Assembly: GCA_028869035.1 (NCBI GenBank)
Contig: JAGWTL010000019.1
Span: 1 to 17,854 of the forward strand
Reading direction: 5' to 3'
Source of the DNA: Burkholderiales bacterium
GTDB taxonomy: Bacteria > Pseudomonadota > Gammaproteobacteria > Burkholderiales > Burkholderiaceae_C
Length of the DNA: 17,854 nucleotides
The notes under the pieces are model-generated. The model worked only from the letters and a program-made list of their open reading frames with translations. It was not told where the DNA came from and did no database searches. Shown piece by piece: positions 1-6,772 of the stretch (position 1 is its first letter; each line of letters begins with the position of its first letter). The translations under genes and the position numbers were made by a program.

Positions 1-551
1 TGCTCGAAAGTCTGGGGCTCGCGGATAAAGCCAACGCCAACATGCGCCAACTCTCAGGTGGCATGAAGCGTCGCGTGCTGGTCGCGCAGGCGCTGGTGCA
101 CAAGCCCCCCGTCATCGTGCTGGACGAGCCCACGGCGGGTGTCGATGTGGAATTGCGCCAAACGCTGTGGCAATTCATCTCGCGGCTGAATAAGCAGGGC
201 CACACGGTGCTGCTGACCACGCATTACCTGGAGGAAGCTGAAGCCCTCTGTGGACGCGTGGCCATGCTCAAAGGCGGCAAGATCGTGGCGCTGGAGCGCA
301 CGAGTGAGTTGCTCAAGTCCGCCTCCAGCCATGTGCTGCGCATGAAGGTGGAAGGTGAGTTGCCGGCCGAACTCGCGCGCCAAGCGCGCGTGACCGGGCG
401 CATCGTGCAATTCCCCGCGCACGATGCCGCAGAAATCGAACGCTATTTGGCGGCCGTGCGCCAAAGCGGCGTCACGGTGGATGACGTCGAGATCACCAAA
501 GCGGATCTCGAAGATGTGTTCCTCGCTGTCATGGGGGAAAAACGGACATGA
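1..551 (+). CDS. ABC transporter ATP-binding protein, ABC-2 exporter type (5' end cut by window)
   Basis: This is the C-terminal part of an ABC ATPase that powers the permease encoded next to it. The reading frame is already open at base 3, so the start, the Walker A motif and the Q-loop lie outside the window. Visible are the ABC signature LSGGM (about 51-65), the Walker B stretch VIVLDEPTAG (about 112-138), a D-loop VD, and the switch histidine in TTHYLEEAEAL (about 217-243). The ~100-residue tail after the H-loop, ending in a TKADLEDVFLAVMG stretch, is typical of drug or polysaccharide exporters of the YadG/CcmA kind. The stop overlaps the permease start (ATGA at 548-551), which indicates translational coupling. 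The substrate cannot be read from the sequence. The family call is firm; function beyond 'export ATPase' is inference. Confidence 0.93.
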   Translation, partial: LESLGLADKANANMRQLSGGMKRRVLVAQALVHKPPVIVLDEPTAGVDVELRQTLWQFISRLNKQGHTVLLTTHYLEEAEALCGRVAMLKGGKIVALERTSELLKSASSHVLRMKVEGELPAELARQARVTGRIVQFPAHDAAEIERYLAAVRQSGVTVDDVEITKADLEDVFLAVMGEKRT

Positions 552-1306
552 TGACCGGCTGGCAAAACCTCTTCTACAAAGAAGTGCTGCGTTTCTGGAA
601 GGTCAGTTTCCAGACGATTGCTGCGCCGGTGCTCACCGCGGTGCTTTACCTGCTGATTTTCGGCCACGCTTTGGGCGACCATGTGAAGGTGTACGAACGT
701 GTGCCTTACACCGCGTTTTTGATCCCGGGCCTGGTGATGATGAGCGTGCTGCAAAACGCTTTCGCCAACAGTTCCTCCTCGCTGATCCAGAGCAAGATCA
801 TGGGCAACCTGGTCTTCCTGCTGCTCACGCCGCTCACGCACTGGGCCTGGTTCCTGGCCTACGTCGGCTCCTCGGTCTTGCGCGGTCTGGTGGTGGGCTC
901 GGGTGTGCTGCTGGTCACCTTCTGGTTCACCGATCTCACGATCCAGGCGCCCTTGTGGATCCTGGTCTTTGCCGTGCTCGGCGCGGCCCTGCTGGGCACC
1001 CTGGGCCTGATCGCCGGCCTGTGGGCCGAGAAGTTCGACCAGCTCGCGGCTTTCCAGAACTTCGTGATCATGCCCATGACCTTCCTCAGCGGCGTGTTCT
1101 ATTCCATCCATTCCCTGCCGGCCTTCTGGCAGGGTGTGAGCCACCTCAATCCCTTCTTCTACATGATCGACGGCTTCCGCCACGGCTTTTTTGGCGTGAG
1201 TGATGTCTCGCCCTGGCTGAGCCTGGGCATCGTCGGTACCGCCCTGCTGGTGGTGGGAGGGCTGGCCGTGCGCCTGCTGCGCATCGGCTACAAGATACGC
1301 GGATGA
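548..1306 (+). CDS. ABC-2 type transporter permease (YadH-like)
   Basis: A 252-residue inner-membrane protein and partner of the ATPase that overlaps it by four bases. It has about six hydrophobic segments. A short cytoplasmic N-terminus (MMTGWQNLFYKEVLRFWK) leads into the first segment, and the conserved C-terminal part contains PMTFLSGVFYSIHSLP followed by LNPFFYMIDGFRHGFFG, hallmarks of the ABC-2 membrane family. The length is close to E. coli YadH (about 256). Its stop overlaps the ibaG start (ATGA, 1303-1306). From memory, this ATPase/permease pair next to bolA/ibaG and murA is common in Burkholderiales, where it often follows the mla lipid-transport genes; those would lie left of this window. 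Substrate unknown. Confidence 0.92.
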   Translation: MMTGWQNLFYKEVLRFWKVSFQTIAAPVLTAVLYLLIFGHALGDHVKVYERVPYTAFLIPGLVMMSVLQNAFANSSSSLIQSKIMGNLVFLLLTPLTHWAWFLAYVGSSVLRGLVVGSGVLLVTFWFTDLTIQAPLWILVFAVLGAALLGTLGLIAGLWAEKFDQLAAFQNFVIMPMTFLSGVFYSIHSLPAFWQGVSHLNPFFYMIDGFRHGFFGVSDVSPWLSLGIVGTALLVVGGLAVRLLRIGYKIRG

Positions 1307-1554
1307 GCAGCATGACTTCAGAGCAACTCCAGGCCATCATCGCCGCCGGACTGCCATGCGAGCACATCGAGCTCAGCGGCGACGGCCGCCACTGGTACGC
1401 CACCATCGTGTCTTCCGAGTTTGAAGGCAGGCGGGCCATCCAGCGCCACCAGCGCGTCTATGCCACGCTGGGCCAGAAGATGCAGACCGACGAGGTGCAT
1501 GCCCTGTCCATGAAAACCTATACGCCGGCCGAATGGGCGGCGCAACCCAAGTGA
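1303..1554 (+). CDS. ibaG: BolA-family protein, IbaG type
   Basis: An 83-residue protein of the BolA/IbaG family, small cytosolic partners of monothiol glutaredoxins in iron-sulfur and acid-stress physiology. The family pattern is clear: a YATIVSSEFEGRRAIQRHQ stretch, then VYATLGQKM and the C-terminal DEVHALSMKTYTPAEW, with histidines that could help bind a bridging iron-sulfur cluster. An ATGA overlap with the upstream permease supports the start at 1303; a second in-frame ATG at 1312 would shorten it by three residues. It lies six bases before murA, the same ibaG-murA pairing as in E. coli, which favours IbaG over BolA proper. Confidence 0.9.
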   Translation: MSSMTSEQLQAIIAAGLPCEHIELSGDGRHWYATIVSSEFEGRRAIQRHQRVYATLGQKMQTDEVHALSMKTYTPAEWAAQPK

Positions 1555-1560
1555 AGTCCC

Positions 1561-2826
1561 ATGGATAAATTGCTGATACGCGGCGGGCGCGAACTGCGCG
1601 GCGAGGTGCCGATTTCCGGCGCCAAGAACGCGGCCCTGCCCGAGCTTTGCGCTGCTCTGCTGACCGCGCAGCCCGTGACCCTGCTCAACGTGCCACGCCT
1701 GCAGGACGTGGCCACCATGCTCAAGCTGATCCGTAACATGGGCGTGCTGGTCCAGCAGGGCGAGGATGGCGCGGTGCGCATCGACGCGTCGACCCTGAGC
1801 AGCCCGGAAGCGCCCTATGAGCTGGTCAAGACCATGCGCGCTTCGGTGCTGGCCCTGGGGCCTTTGCTGGCGCGCTTCGGGGAGGCCACGGTCTCGCTGC
1901 CCGGCGGCTGCGCCATCGGCTCGCGCCCGGTGGACCAGCATATCAAGGGCCTGACAGCCATGGGCGCCGAGATCACGGTCGAGCACGGCTACATCCTGGC
2001 CAAGCTGCCCAAGGGTGCAAAGCGCCTGCAGGGCGCACGCATCACGACCGACATGGTCACCGTGACCGGCACCGAGAACCTGCTGATGGCCGCCACCCTG
2101 GCCGAGGGCGAGACCATCCTGGAAAACGCCGCGCAGGAGCCGGAGATTCCGGATCTGGCCGAAATGCTCATCAAGATGGGCGCCAGAATCGAGGGGCACG
2201 GCAGCAGTCGCATCCGCATCCAGGGCGTGGGGGCTCTGCACGGCTGTGGGCACCAAGTGGTGGCCGACCGCATCGAGGCGGGCACCTTTCTGTGCGCCGT
2301 GGCGGCCACGGGGGGCGACGTGGTGCTCAGGCATGGCCGGGCCGACCATCTGGACGCGGTGATCGAAAAGCTGGTGGCGGCCGGCGCCACGGTGACGGCT
2401 TTGCCCGACGGCATTCGCGTCCAGGCCCAGGGCCGCCTGCAGGCGCAGAGCTTCCGCACCACCGAATACCCGGGTTTCCCCACCGACATGCAGGCCCAGT
2501 TCATGGCGCTCAACTGCATCGCGCAGGGCACGGCCAAGGTGACCGAGACCATCTTCGAGAACCGATTCATGCACGTCAACGAACTGGTGCGCCTGGGCGC
2601 GAAGATCCAGATCGACGGCAAGGTGGCCGTGATCGAGGGCGTGACGCAGCTGTCCGGCGCCACCATCATGGCCACCGACCTGCGCGCTTCGGCCAGCCTG
2701 GTGATCGCCGGCCTGGTGGCCGAGGGCGAGACCGTGGTGGACCGCATCTATCACCTGGACAGGGGTTACGACCGCATGGAAGCCAAGCTGGCGGCCATCG
2801 GCGCGGATATCGAACGCATCAAATGA
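1561..2826 (+). CDS. murA: UDP-N-acetylglucosamine 1-carboxyvinyltransferase
   Basis: A 421-residue cytosolic enzyme that transfers enolpyruvate from PEP to UDP-GlcNAc, the first committed step of peptidoglycan synthesis and the target of fosfomycin. Visible landmarks are the N-terminal SGAKNAALPELCAALL with Lys22 and Asn23, KTMRAS with Arg93, and the mobile loop PGGCAIGSRPVDQH with the catalytic cysteine at residue 117 (E. coli Cys115), so the fosfomycin-sensitive Cys form is present. Later conserved stretches include EYPGFPTDMQAQFMAL and the C-terminal DLRASASLVIAGLVAEG. The length matches the family (about 419). No strong Shine-Dalgarno is visible; the start is six bases after the ibaG stop, so coupling is likely. 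Confidence 0.97.
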   Translation: MDKLLIRGGRELRGEVPISGAKNAALPELCAALLTAQPVTLLNVPRLQDVATMLKLIRNMGVLVQQGEDGAVRIDASTLSSPEAPYELVKTMRASVLALGPLLARFGEATVSLPGGCAIGSRPVDQHIKGLTAMGAEITVEHGYILAKLPKGAKRLQGARITTDMVTVTGTENLLMAATLAEGETILENAAQEPEIPDLAEMLIKMGARIEGHGSSRIRIQGVGALHGCGHQVVADRIEAGTFLCAVAATGGDVVLRHGRADHLDAVIEKLVAAGATVTALPDGIRVQAQGRLQAQSFRTTEYPGFPTDMQAQFMALNCIAQGTAKVTETIFENRFMHVNELVRLGAKIQIDGKVAVIEGVTQLSGATIMATDLRASASLVIAGLVAEGETVVDRIYHLDRGYDRMEAKLAAIGADIERIK

Positions 2827-2855
2827 GCGCCCCCACGCTTGACCACTCCGTGTGG

Positions 2856-2915
2856 CCGCAGGCGTCAGCCCCGAGGGGGCCCTCGCGCCTTGGGGCGGCC
2901 CGGCGGCGCTCACGC
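2856..2915. repeat. Hairpin-rich G/C intergenic repeat before hisG
   Basis: The 112-bp murA-hisG spacer (2827-2938) has no credible gene. Its core is a run of C and G blocks with nested inverted repeats: an outer GCCCC (2868-2872) pairs with GGGGC (2892-2896), and inside it GAGGG (2873-2877) pairs with CCCTC (2880-2884). From memory, CCCCGAGGGGGC followed by CCTTGGGGCGGCCCGGC is a motif scattered between genes in many Comamonadaceae genomes; I could not search for it. A GAAAAT at 2921-2926, 12 bases before the hisG start, could be a poor -10 box. The repeat could weaken read-through from murA into the his genes. Confidence 0.5.
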
Positions 2916-2938
2916 CATGAGAAAATGAAAGCCCCACC

Positions 2939-3604
2939 ATGATCACGCTCGCCCTCTCCAAAGGCCGCATCTTCGACGAGACCCTGCCCCTGCTCCGGGC
3001 GGCGGGCATCGAGGTGCCGGACGATCCTGAAAAGACCCGCAAGCTCATCCTGGCCACCAACCAGCCCGAGGTCCGGGTGGTGCTGGTGCGCGCCACCGAT
3101 GTGCCGACCTATGTGCAGTACGGCGGCGCCGACCTGGGCATCACCGGCCTGGACACACTGATCGAGCACGGCATGGAGTGGGGTGGTGCGGCCGGTAGCA
3201 CGGGTCTGTACCAGCCGCTGGACCTGCAGATCGCCAAGTGCCGTGTCAGCGTGGCTGTGCGCGAGGGCTACGACTACGCCGCCGCCGTGCGCCAGGGCGC
3301 GCGCCTGCGCGTGGCCACCAAATACGTGGCCATCGCCCGTGAATTCTTCGCCGCCAAGGGCGTGCACGTGGACCTGATCAAGCTCTACGGCAGCATGGAG
3401 CTGGCGCCGCTGACCGGCCTGGCCGACGCCATCGTGGACCTGGTGTCCACCGGCAACACGCTCAAGGCCAACCATCTGGTCGAGGTCGAGCGCATCATGG
3501 ACATCAGCTCGCGCCTGGTGGTCAACCAGGCCGCGCTCAAGCTCAAGCGCGAACCCATGCGCAAGATCATTGACGCCTTCGGCAAGGCACTGGGGCAGCC
3601 ATGA
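2939..3604 (+). CDS. hisG: ATP phosphoribosyltransferase catalytic subunit, short form
   Basis: A 221-residue enzyme that condenses ATP with PRPP, the first step of histidine synthesis. It starts MITLALSKGRIFDETLPLL, has the GGADLGITGLDTLIEHG segment, and carries the PRPP-binding loop DAIVDLVSTGNTLKAN starting at about residue 163. The protein ends about 80 residues earlier than the ~300-residue E. coli type and lacks the C-terminal ACT-like regulatory domain, so it is the HisG-S form, which works with the histidyl-tRNA-synthetase-like HisZ. No hisZ is in the window. It opens the his cluster after a repeat-filled spacer, and its stop overlaps an ATG at 3601. Confidence 0.96.
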   Translation: MITLALSKGRIFDETLPLLRAAGIEVPDDPEKTRKLILATNQPEVRVVLVRATDVPTYVQYGGADLGITGLDTLIEHGMEWGGAAGSTGLYQPLDLQIAKCRVSVAVREGYDYAAAVRQGARLRVATKYVAIAREFFAAKGVHVDLIKLYGSMELAPLTGLADAIVDLVSTGNTLKANHLVEVERIMDISSRLVVNQAALKLKREPMRKIIDAFGKALGQP

Positions 3605-3666
3605 GTACCGCACGGCCGCCCGAAGGTGCTCGCACCGCAATGCGTAGCATGGAGGTTGATCTGTGA
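3601..3666 (+). other. hisG-hisD junction: 21-codon open frame and two tandem hairpins before the hisD ribosome site
   Basis: An ATG at 3601 overlaps the hisG stop (ATGA) and opens a 21-codon frame whose TGA (3664-3666) overlaps the hisD GTG start (GTGA). The encoded peptide starts MSTARPPEGARTAMRS and resembles no protein I know. Within it lie two perfect short stems: GGTG/CACC (3625-3636, loop CTCG) and ATGC/GCAT (3640-3650, loop GTA). A GGAGG follows at 3651-3655, seven bases before GTG 3663. Either a minicistron couples hisG and hisD translation, or this is another short mobile-type intergenic sequence and the frame is accidental. I favour the latter. Confidence 0.25.
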
Positions 3667-4991
3667 GCCTGATCGCCCGGCCCCTGCGTCTGTCCACTGC
3701 TCAAGCGGATTTCGAGCAGCGTTTCAAGGAGCGCCAGCATTGGCCGGGTGAGACCGACGCGGCCATCGAGCAGCGCGTGGCCGAGATCCTGGCCGATGTG
3801 CAAAAACGCGGTGACGCCGCCGTGCTCGAGTACACCGCGCGTTTCGACGGCCTGCAGGCCGCCTCGCTCAAGGAACTGGAGCTGAGCCAGGCCGAACTCA
3901 AGACGGCTTTCGACGCCCTGCCGGCAGCCCAGCGCGAGGCGCTGCAGGCCGCTGCCCAACGCGTGCGCAGCTACCACGAGGCGCAGAAACGCGCCAGCGG
4001 CGAAAGCTGGAGCTACCGCGATGCCGAGGGCACCCTGCTGGGCCAGAAGGTCACACCGCTGGACCGCGTCGGCATCTACGTGCCGGGCGGCAAGGCGGCC
4101 TACCCCTCTTCGGTGCTGATGAACGCCATCCCCGCCCACGTGGCCGGGGTGGACGAGATCATCATGGTGGTGCCCACGCCGCGCGGCGAGAAGAACCCGC
4201 TGGTGCTGGCCGCGGCCTATGTCGCCGGTGTCACGCGTGTTTTCACCATCGGCGGCGCCCAGGCCGTGGCCGCGCTGGCCTACGGCACGGCGACCGTACC
4301 CGGGGTGGACAAGATCACCGGCCCGGGCAATGCCTATGTGGCCAGCGCCAAGCGCCGTGTTTTTGGCCAGGTGGGGATCGACATGATTGCCGGCCCCAGC
4401 GAGATCCTGGTGCTGGCCGACGGCAGCACGCCGGCCGACTGGGTGGCCATGGACCTGTTTTCCCAGGCCGAACACGATGAACTGGCGCAGAGCATCCTGC
4501 TCTGCCCCGATGCGGCCTACATCGAAGCCGTGCAGCGCGAGATCGACCGCCTGCTGCCCCAGATGCCGCGCGCCGAGATCATCGCCAAGTCCCTCAACGG
4601 CCGCGGCGCCCTGATCCATACGCGCAGCATGGAAGAGGCCTGCGCCATCAGCAACCGCATCGCACCCGAGCATCTGGAGGTCTCCAGCAACGCCCCACAC
4701 CGCTGGGAGCCCCTGCTCAAGCACGCCGGCGCCATCTTTCTGGGCGCGTACACCAGCGAGTCGCTGGGCGATTACTGCGCGGGCCCCAACCACGTGCTGC
4801 CCACCAGCGGCACCGCGCGTTTTTCCTCGCCGCTGGGCGTCTATGACTTCCAGAAGCGCAGCAGCCTGATCGAGGTCAGCGAAGCCGGCGCGCAGACCCT
4901 GGGGCAGATCGCCTCTGTGCTGGCGCATGGTGAAGGCCTGCAGGCCCATGCACGCGCGGCCGAGATGCGCCTGAAAGACCCGAAGAAATGA
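3663..4991 (+). CDS. hisD: Histidinol dehydrogenase
   Basis: A 442-residue zinc enzyme that oxidises histidinol to histidine in two NAD-dependent steps, the last reaction of the pathway. The zinc ligands are in place: Gln268 and His271 in FSQAEHDE, Asp370 in LGDYCAGPNHVLP, and His429 in the C-terminal AHARAAEMR. The catalytic pair Glu336-His337 sits in RIAPEHLEV. The stretch DRVGIYVPGGKAAYPSSVLM and the nucleotide-site GPGNAYVASAKR are also typical. The start is a GTG at 3663, chosen because GGAGG at 3651-3655 is ideally spaced and no better in-frame start follows closely. The stop overlaps the hisC start (ATGA, 4988-4991). Confidence 0.97.
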   Translation: MSLIARPLRLSTAQADFEQRFKERQHWPGETDAAIEQRVAEILADVQKRGDAAVLEYTARFDGLQAASLKELELSQAELKTAFDALPAAQREALQAAAQRVRSYHEAQKRASGESWSYRDAEGTLLGQKVTPLDRVGIYVPGGKAAYPSSVLMNAIPAHVAGVDEIIMVVPTPRGEKNPLVLAAAYVAGVTRVFTIGGAQAVAALAYGTATVPGVDKITGPGNAYVASAKRRVFGQVGIDMIAGPSEILVLADGSTPADWVAMDLFSQAEHDELAQSILLCPDAAYIEAVQREIDRLLPQMPRAEIIAKSLNGRGALIHTRSMEEACAISNRIAPEHLEVSSNAPHRWEPLLKHAGAIFLGAYTSESLGDYCAGPNHVLPTSGTARFSSPLGVYDFQKRSSLIEVSEAGAQTLGQIASVLAHGEGLQAHARAAEMRLKDPKK

Positions 4992-6085
4992 CCGCACTCG
5001 ACCCGAAGCTCAAGAACCTGATCCGCCAGGATATCCAGGGCATGCACGCCTATGCCGTGCAGGAGTCGGCGGGTTTGGTCAAGCTCGACGCCATGGAGAA
5101 CCCCTACAGCCTGCCGCCCGCGCTGCAGGCCGAGCTGGGCCGGCGCCTGGGCCGGCTGGCGCTGAACCGCTACCCGGATGGTCGGGTGGACGATCTGCGT
5201 GCCGCGCTGGCCCGCTACGCCGGCATGCCCAAGGACTATGCGCTGATGCTGGGTAACGGCTCGGACGAACTGATTTCCCTGCTGGCCCTGGCCTGTGATG
5301 TGCCCGGGGCTTCCATCCTGGCGCCGGTGCCGGGTTTCGTGATGTATGCCATGAGCGCGCATCTGCAGGGCCTGACCTTCCATGGCGTGCCGCTGACGCC
5401 CGAGTTCGAGCTCGATGTCACGGCCATGCTGGGCGCCATTGCCAAGCACAAGCCCACCATCACCTACATCGCCTACCCGAACAATCCCACGGCCAATCTG
5501 TGGAACGACGCGGCGATCGAGAAGATCGTCGCTGCCGTCGGTGAACAGGGTGGCCTGGTGGTCATGGACGAGGCTTACCAGCCCTTTGCCGCGCGCAGCT
5601 GGCTGGAGCGCATCCGCGCCAAGCCGGCGGCCAACAGCCATGTGCTGTTGATGCGCACGCTCTCCAAGTTCGGCCTGGCCGGTGTGCGGCTGGGTTACAT
5701 GATGGGTCCGGCAGCACTGATCGCCGAGGTCGACAAGGTGCGCCCACCCTACAACGTCAGTGTGCTGAACTACGAGTGCGCCCTGTTCGCGCTCGAGCAC
5801 GCCGAGGTCTTTGCAGCCCAGGCTCAGGACATCAAAGCGCAGCGTGCTATGATTTTGGAAGCGTTGAAGACCATGCCCGGGGTGCGGGCCTGGAACAGCG
5901 ACGCCAACATGATCCTGCTGCGCGTGCCCGATGCGGCCAAGACTTTCGAAGGCATGAAGGTGCGCAAGGTCCTGGTGAAGAATGTGTCCAAACTGCACCC
6001 CCTGCTGGCCCATTGCCTGCGCCTGACGGTGGGAACCCCGCAGGAAAACCAGCTGATGCTGGTCGCGCTGAAAGAATCCTTATGA
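4988..6085 (+). CDS. hisC: Histidinol-phosphate aminotransferase
   Basis: A 365-residue fold-type I PLP aminotransferase that converts imidazole-acetol phosphate to histidinol phosphate with glutamate as donor. Visible features are GNGSDELI near residue 90, the YPNNPTANLW asparagine motif, Asp194 and Tyr197 in VVMDEAYQPF, the PLP-forming Lys227 in TLSKFGLAG, and the phosphate-binding Arg234 in VRLGY. The C-terminal LRLTVGTPQENQLMLVAL is the conserved substrate-carboxylate arginine region. The length is slightly above E. coli HisC (356). ATGA overlaps on both sides, with hisD and with hisB, show a tightly coupled operon. Confidence 0.96.
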   Translation: MTALDPKLKNLIRQDIQGMHAYAVQESAGLVKLDAMENPYSLPPALQAELGRRLGRLALNRYPDGRVDDLRAALARYAGMPKDYALMLGNGSDELISLLALACDVPGASILAPVPGFVMYAMSAHLQGLTFHGVPLTPEFELDVTAMLGAIAKHKPTITYIAYPNNPTANLWNDAAIEKIVAAVGEQGGLVVMDEAYQPFAARSWLERIRAKPAANSHVLLMRTLSKFGLAGVRLGYMMGPAALIAEVDKVRPPYNVSVLNYECALFALEHAEVFAAQAQDIKAQRAMILEALKTMPGVRAWNSDANMILLRVPDAAKTFEGMKVRKVLVKNVSKLHPLLAHCLRLTVGTPQENQLMLVALKESL

Positions 6086-6678
6086 GCACACCACGTACCG
6101 CTGAAGTGTCCCGCAACACCGCGGAGACCCAGATCACCGTCAAGGTCAACCTGGACGGGACGGGCGCCTCTCGCCTGTCCACCGGCATCGGTTTCTTCGA
6201 CCACATGCTGGACCAGATCGCGCGCCATGGCCTGATCGACCTGGACGTCCAGGCCAAGGGCGATCTGCACATCGACGGCCACCACACGGTGGAAGACGTG
6301 GGCATCACCCTGGGCCAGGCCGTGGCCAAGGCCGTGGGCGACAAGAAGGGCATTCGCCGCTACGGCCACGCTTATGTGCCGCTGGACGAGGCCCTGTCGC
6401 GTGTCGTTGTCGATTTCTCGGGTCGTCCGGGCCTGGACATGCACGTGCCTTTCAAGAGCGGCATGATCGGCGCCTTCGACACCCAGCTCACCTACGAGTT
6501 CTTCCAGGGCTTCGTGAACCACGCCTTCATCACCCTGCACATCGACAACCTCAAGGGCGAGAACGCGCACCACCAGGCCGAGACCGTGTTCAAGGCCTTC
6601 GGCCGCGCCCTGCGCGCCGCGCTGGAAATCGATCCGCGCTCGGTGGGCACCATTCCCTCCACCAAAGGCAGTCTATGA
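6082..6678 (+). CDS. hisB: Imidazoleglycerol-phosphate dehydratase, monofunctional
   Basis: A 198-residue manganese enzyme that dehydrates imidazole glycerol phosphate. The start at ATG 6082 overlaps the hisC stop and gives MSTPRTAEVSRNTAETQITV, the normal N-terminus; the frame is open further upstream but that part is inside hisC. Metal-binding repeats are FFDHMLDQIARHG (His41, His49), DGHHTVED (His67, His68, Glu71) and, at the C-terminal half, AHHQAE (His163, His164, Glu167). There is no N-terminal HAD phosphatase domain as in E. coli HisB, so histidinol-phosphate phosphatase must be supplied by another gene outside this window. A 94-bp repeat-bearing spacer separates it from hisH. Confidence 0.97.
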   Translation: MSTPRTAEVSRNTAETQITVKVNLDGTGASRLSTGIGFFDHMLDQIARHGLIDLDVQAKGDLHIDGHHTVEDVGITLGQAVAKAVGDKKGIRRYGHAYVPLDEALSRVVVDFSGRPGLDMHVPFKSGMIGAFDTQLTYEFFQGFVNHAFITLHIDNLKGENAHHQAETVFKAFGRALRAALEIDPRSVGTIPSTKGSL

Positions 6679-6680
6679 CT

Positions 6681-6755
6681 CCCCCCCGAAGCGCCTGCGG
6701 CGCCTCCCCCTCAAGGGGGCGCCACCAGCAGTCCGGCAAAGCCGGTTCTGCGGTG
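6681..6755. repeat. Hairpin-rich intergenic repeat between hisB and hisH
   Basis: The 94-bp gap between hisB and hisH is filled by three consecutive hairpins. They are GCGCC-TGC-GGCGC (6691-6703); CCCCC-TCAA-GGGGG (6706-6719), with flanking GGCG/CGCC that can extend it; and a long one at 6723-6755, in which CACC, GCAG and CCGGC pair with GCCGG, CTGC and GGTG around an AAA loop, giving 13 pairs with two small interruptions. From memory, a near-identical string (CCCCGAAGCGCCTGCGGCGCC through GGCAAAGCCGG) recurs between genes in Rhodoferax- and Polaromonas-like genomes, a REP-like family. It has no coding frame. It ends just before the hisH Shine-Dalgarno GGAG (6761-6764). Confidence 0.65.
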
Positions 6756-6772
6756 TCCCTGGAGTTGTGCTG

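Noticed and set aside
1318..3096. 592-codon open frame on the minus strand opposite ibaG and murA
   Set aside because: It lies wholly antisense to two well-recognised genes, its translation is rich in His, Gln, Gly and Arg as expected for the shadow of a GC-rich gene, and it has no recognisable domain.
3601..3666. Histidine attenuator leader peptide
   Set aside because: The 21-codon frame has no His codons and there is no terminator/antiterminator pair with a T-run.
3567..4997. 476-codon open frame on the minus strand opposite hisD
   Set aside because: Same low-complexity shadow pattern; hisD on the other strand has all catalytic residues.
5776..6081. N-terminal extension of HisB giving a 300-residue frame, as if a fusion
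   Set aside because: The extension lies in hisC in another frame and is Arg/Ala-rich; ATG 6082 overlaps the hisC stop and gives a standard HisB.
6681..6755. CRISPR-like array or an RNA gene in the hisB-hisH gap
   Set aside because: The three hairpins are not repeats of one another and there are no spacers; the sequence fits a dispersed REP-like element better.
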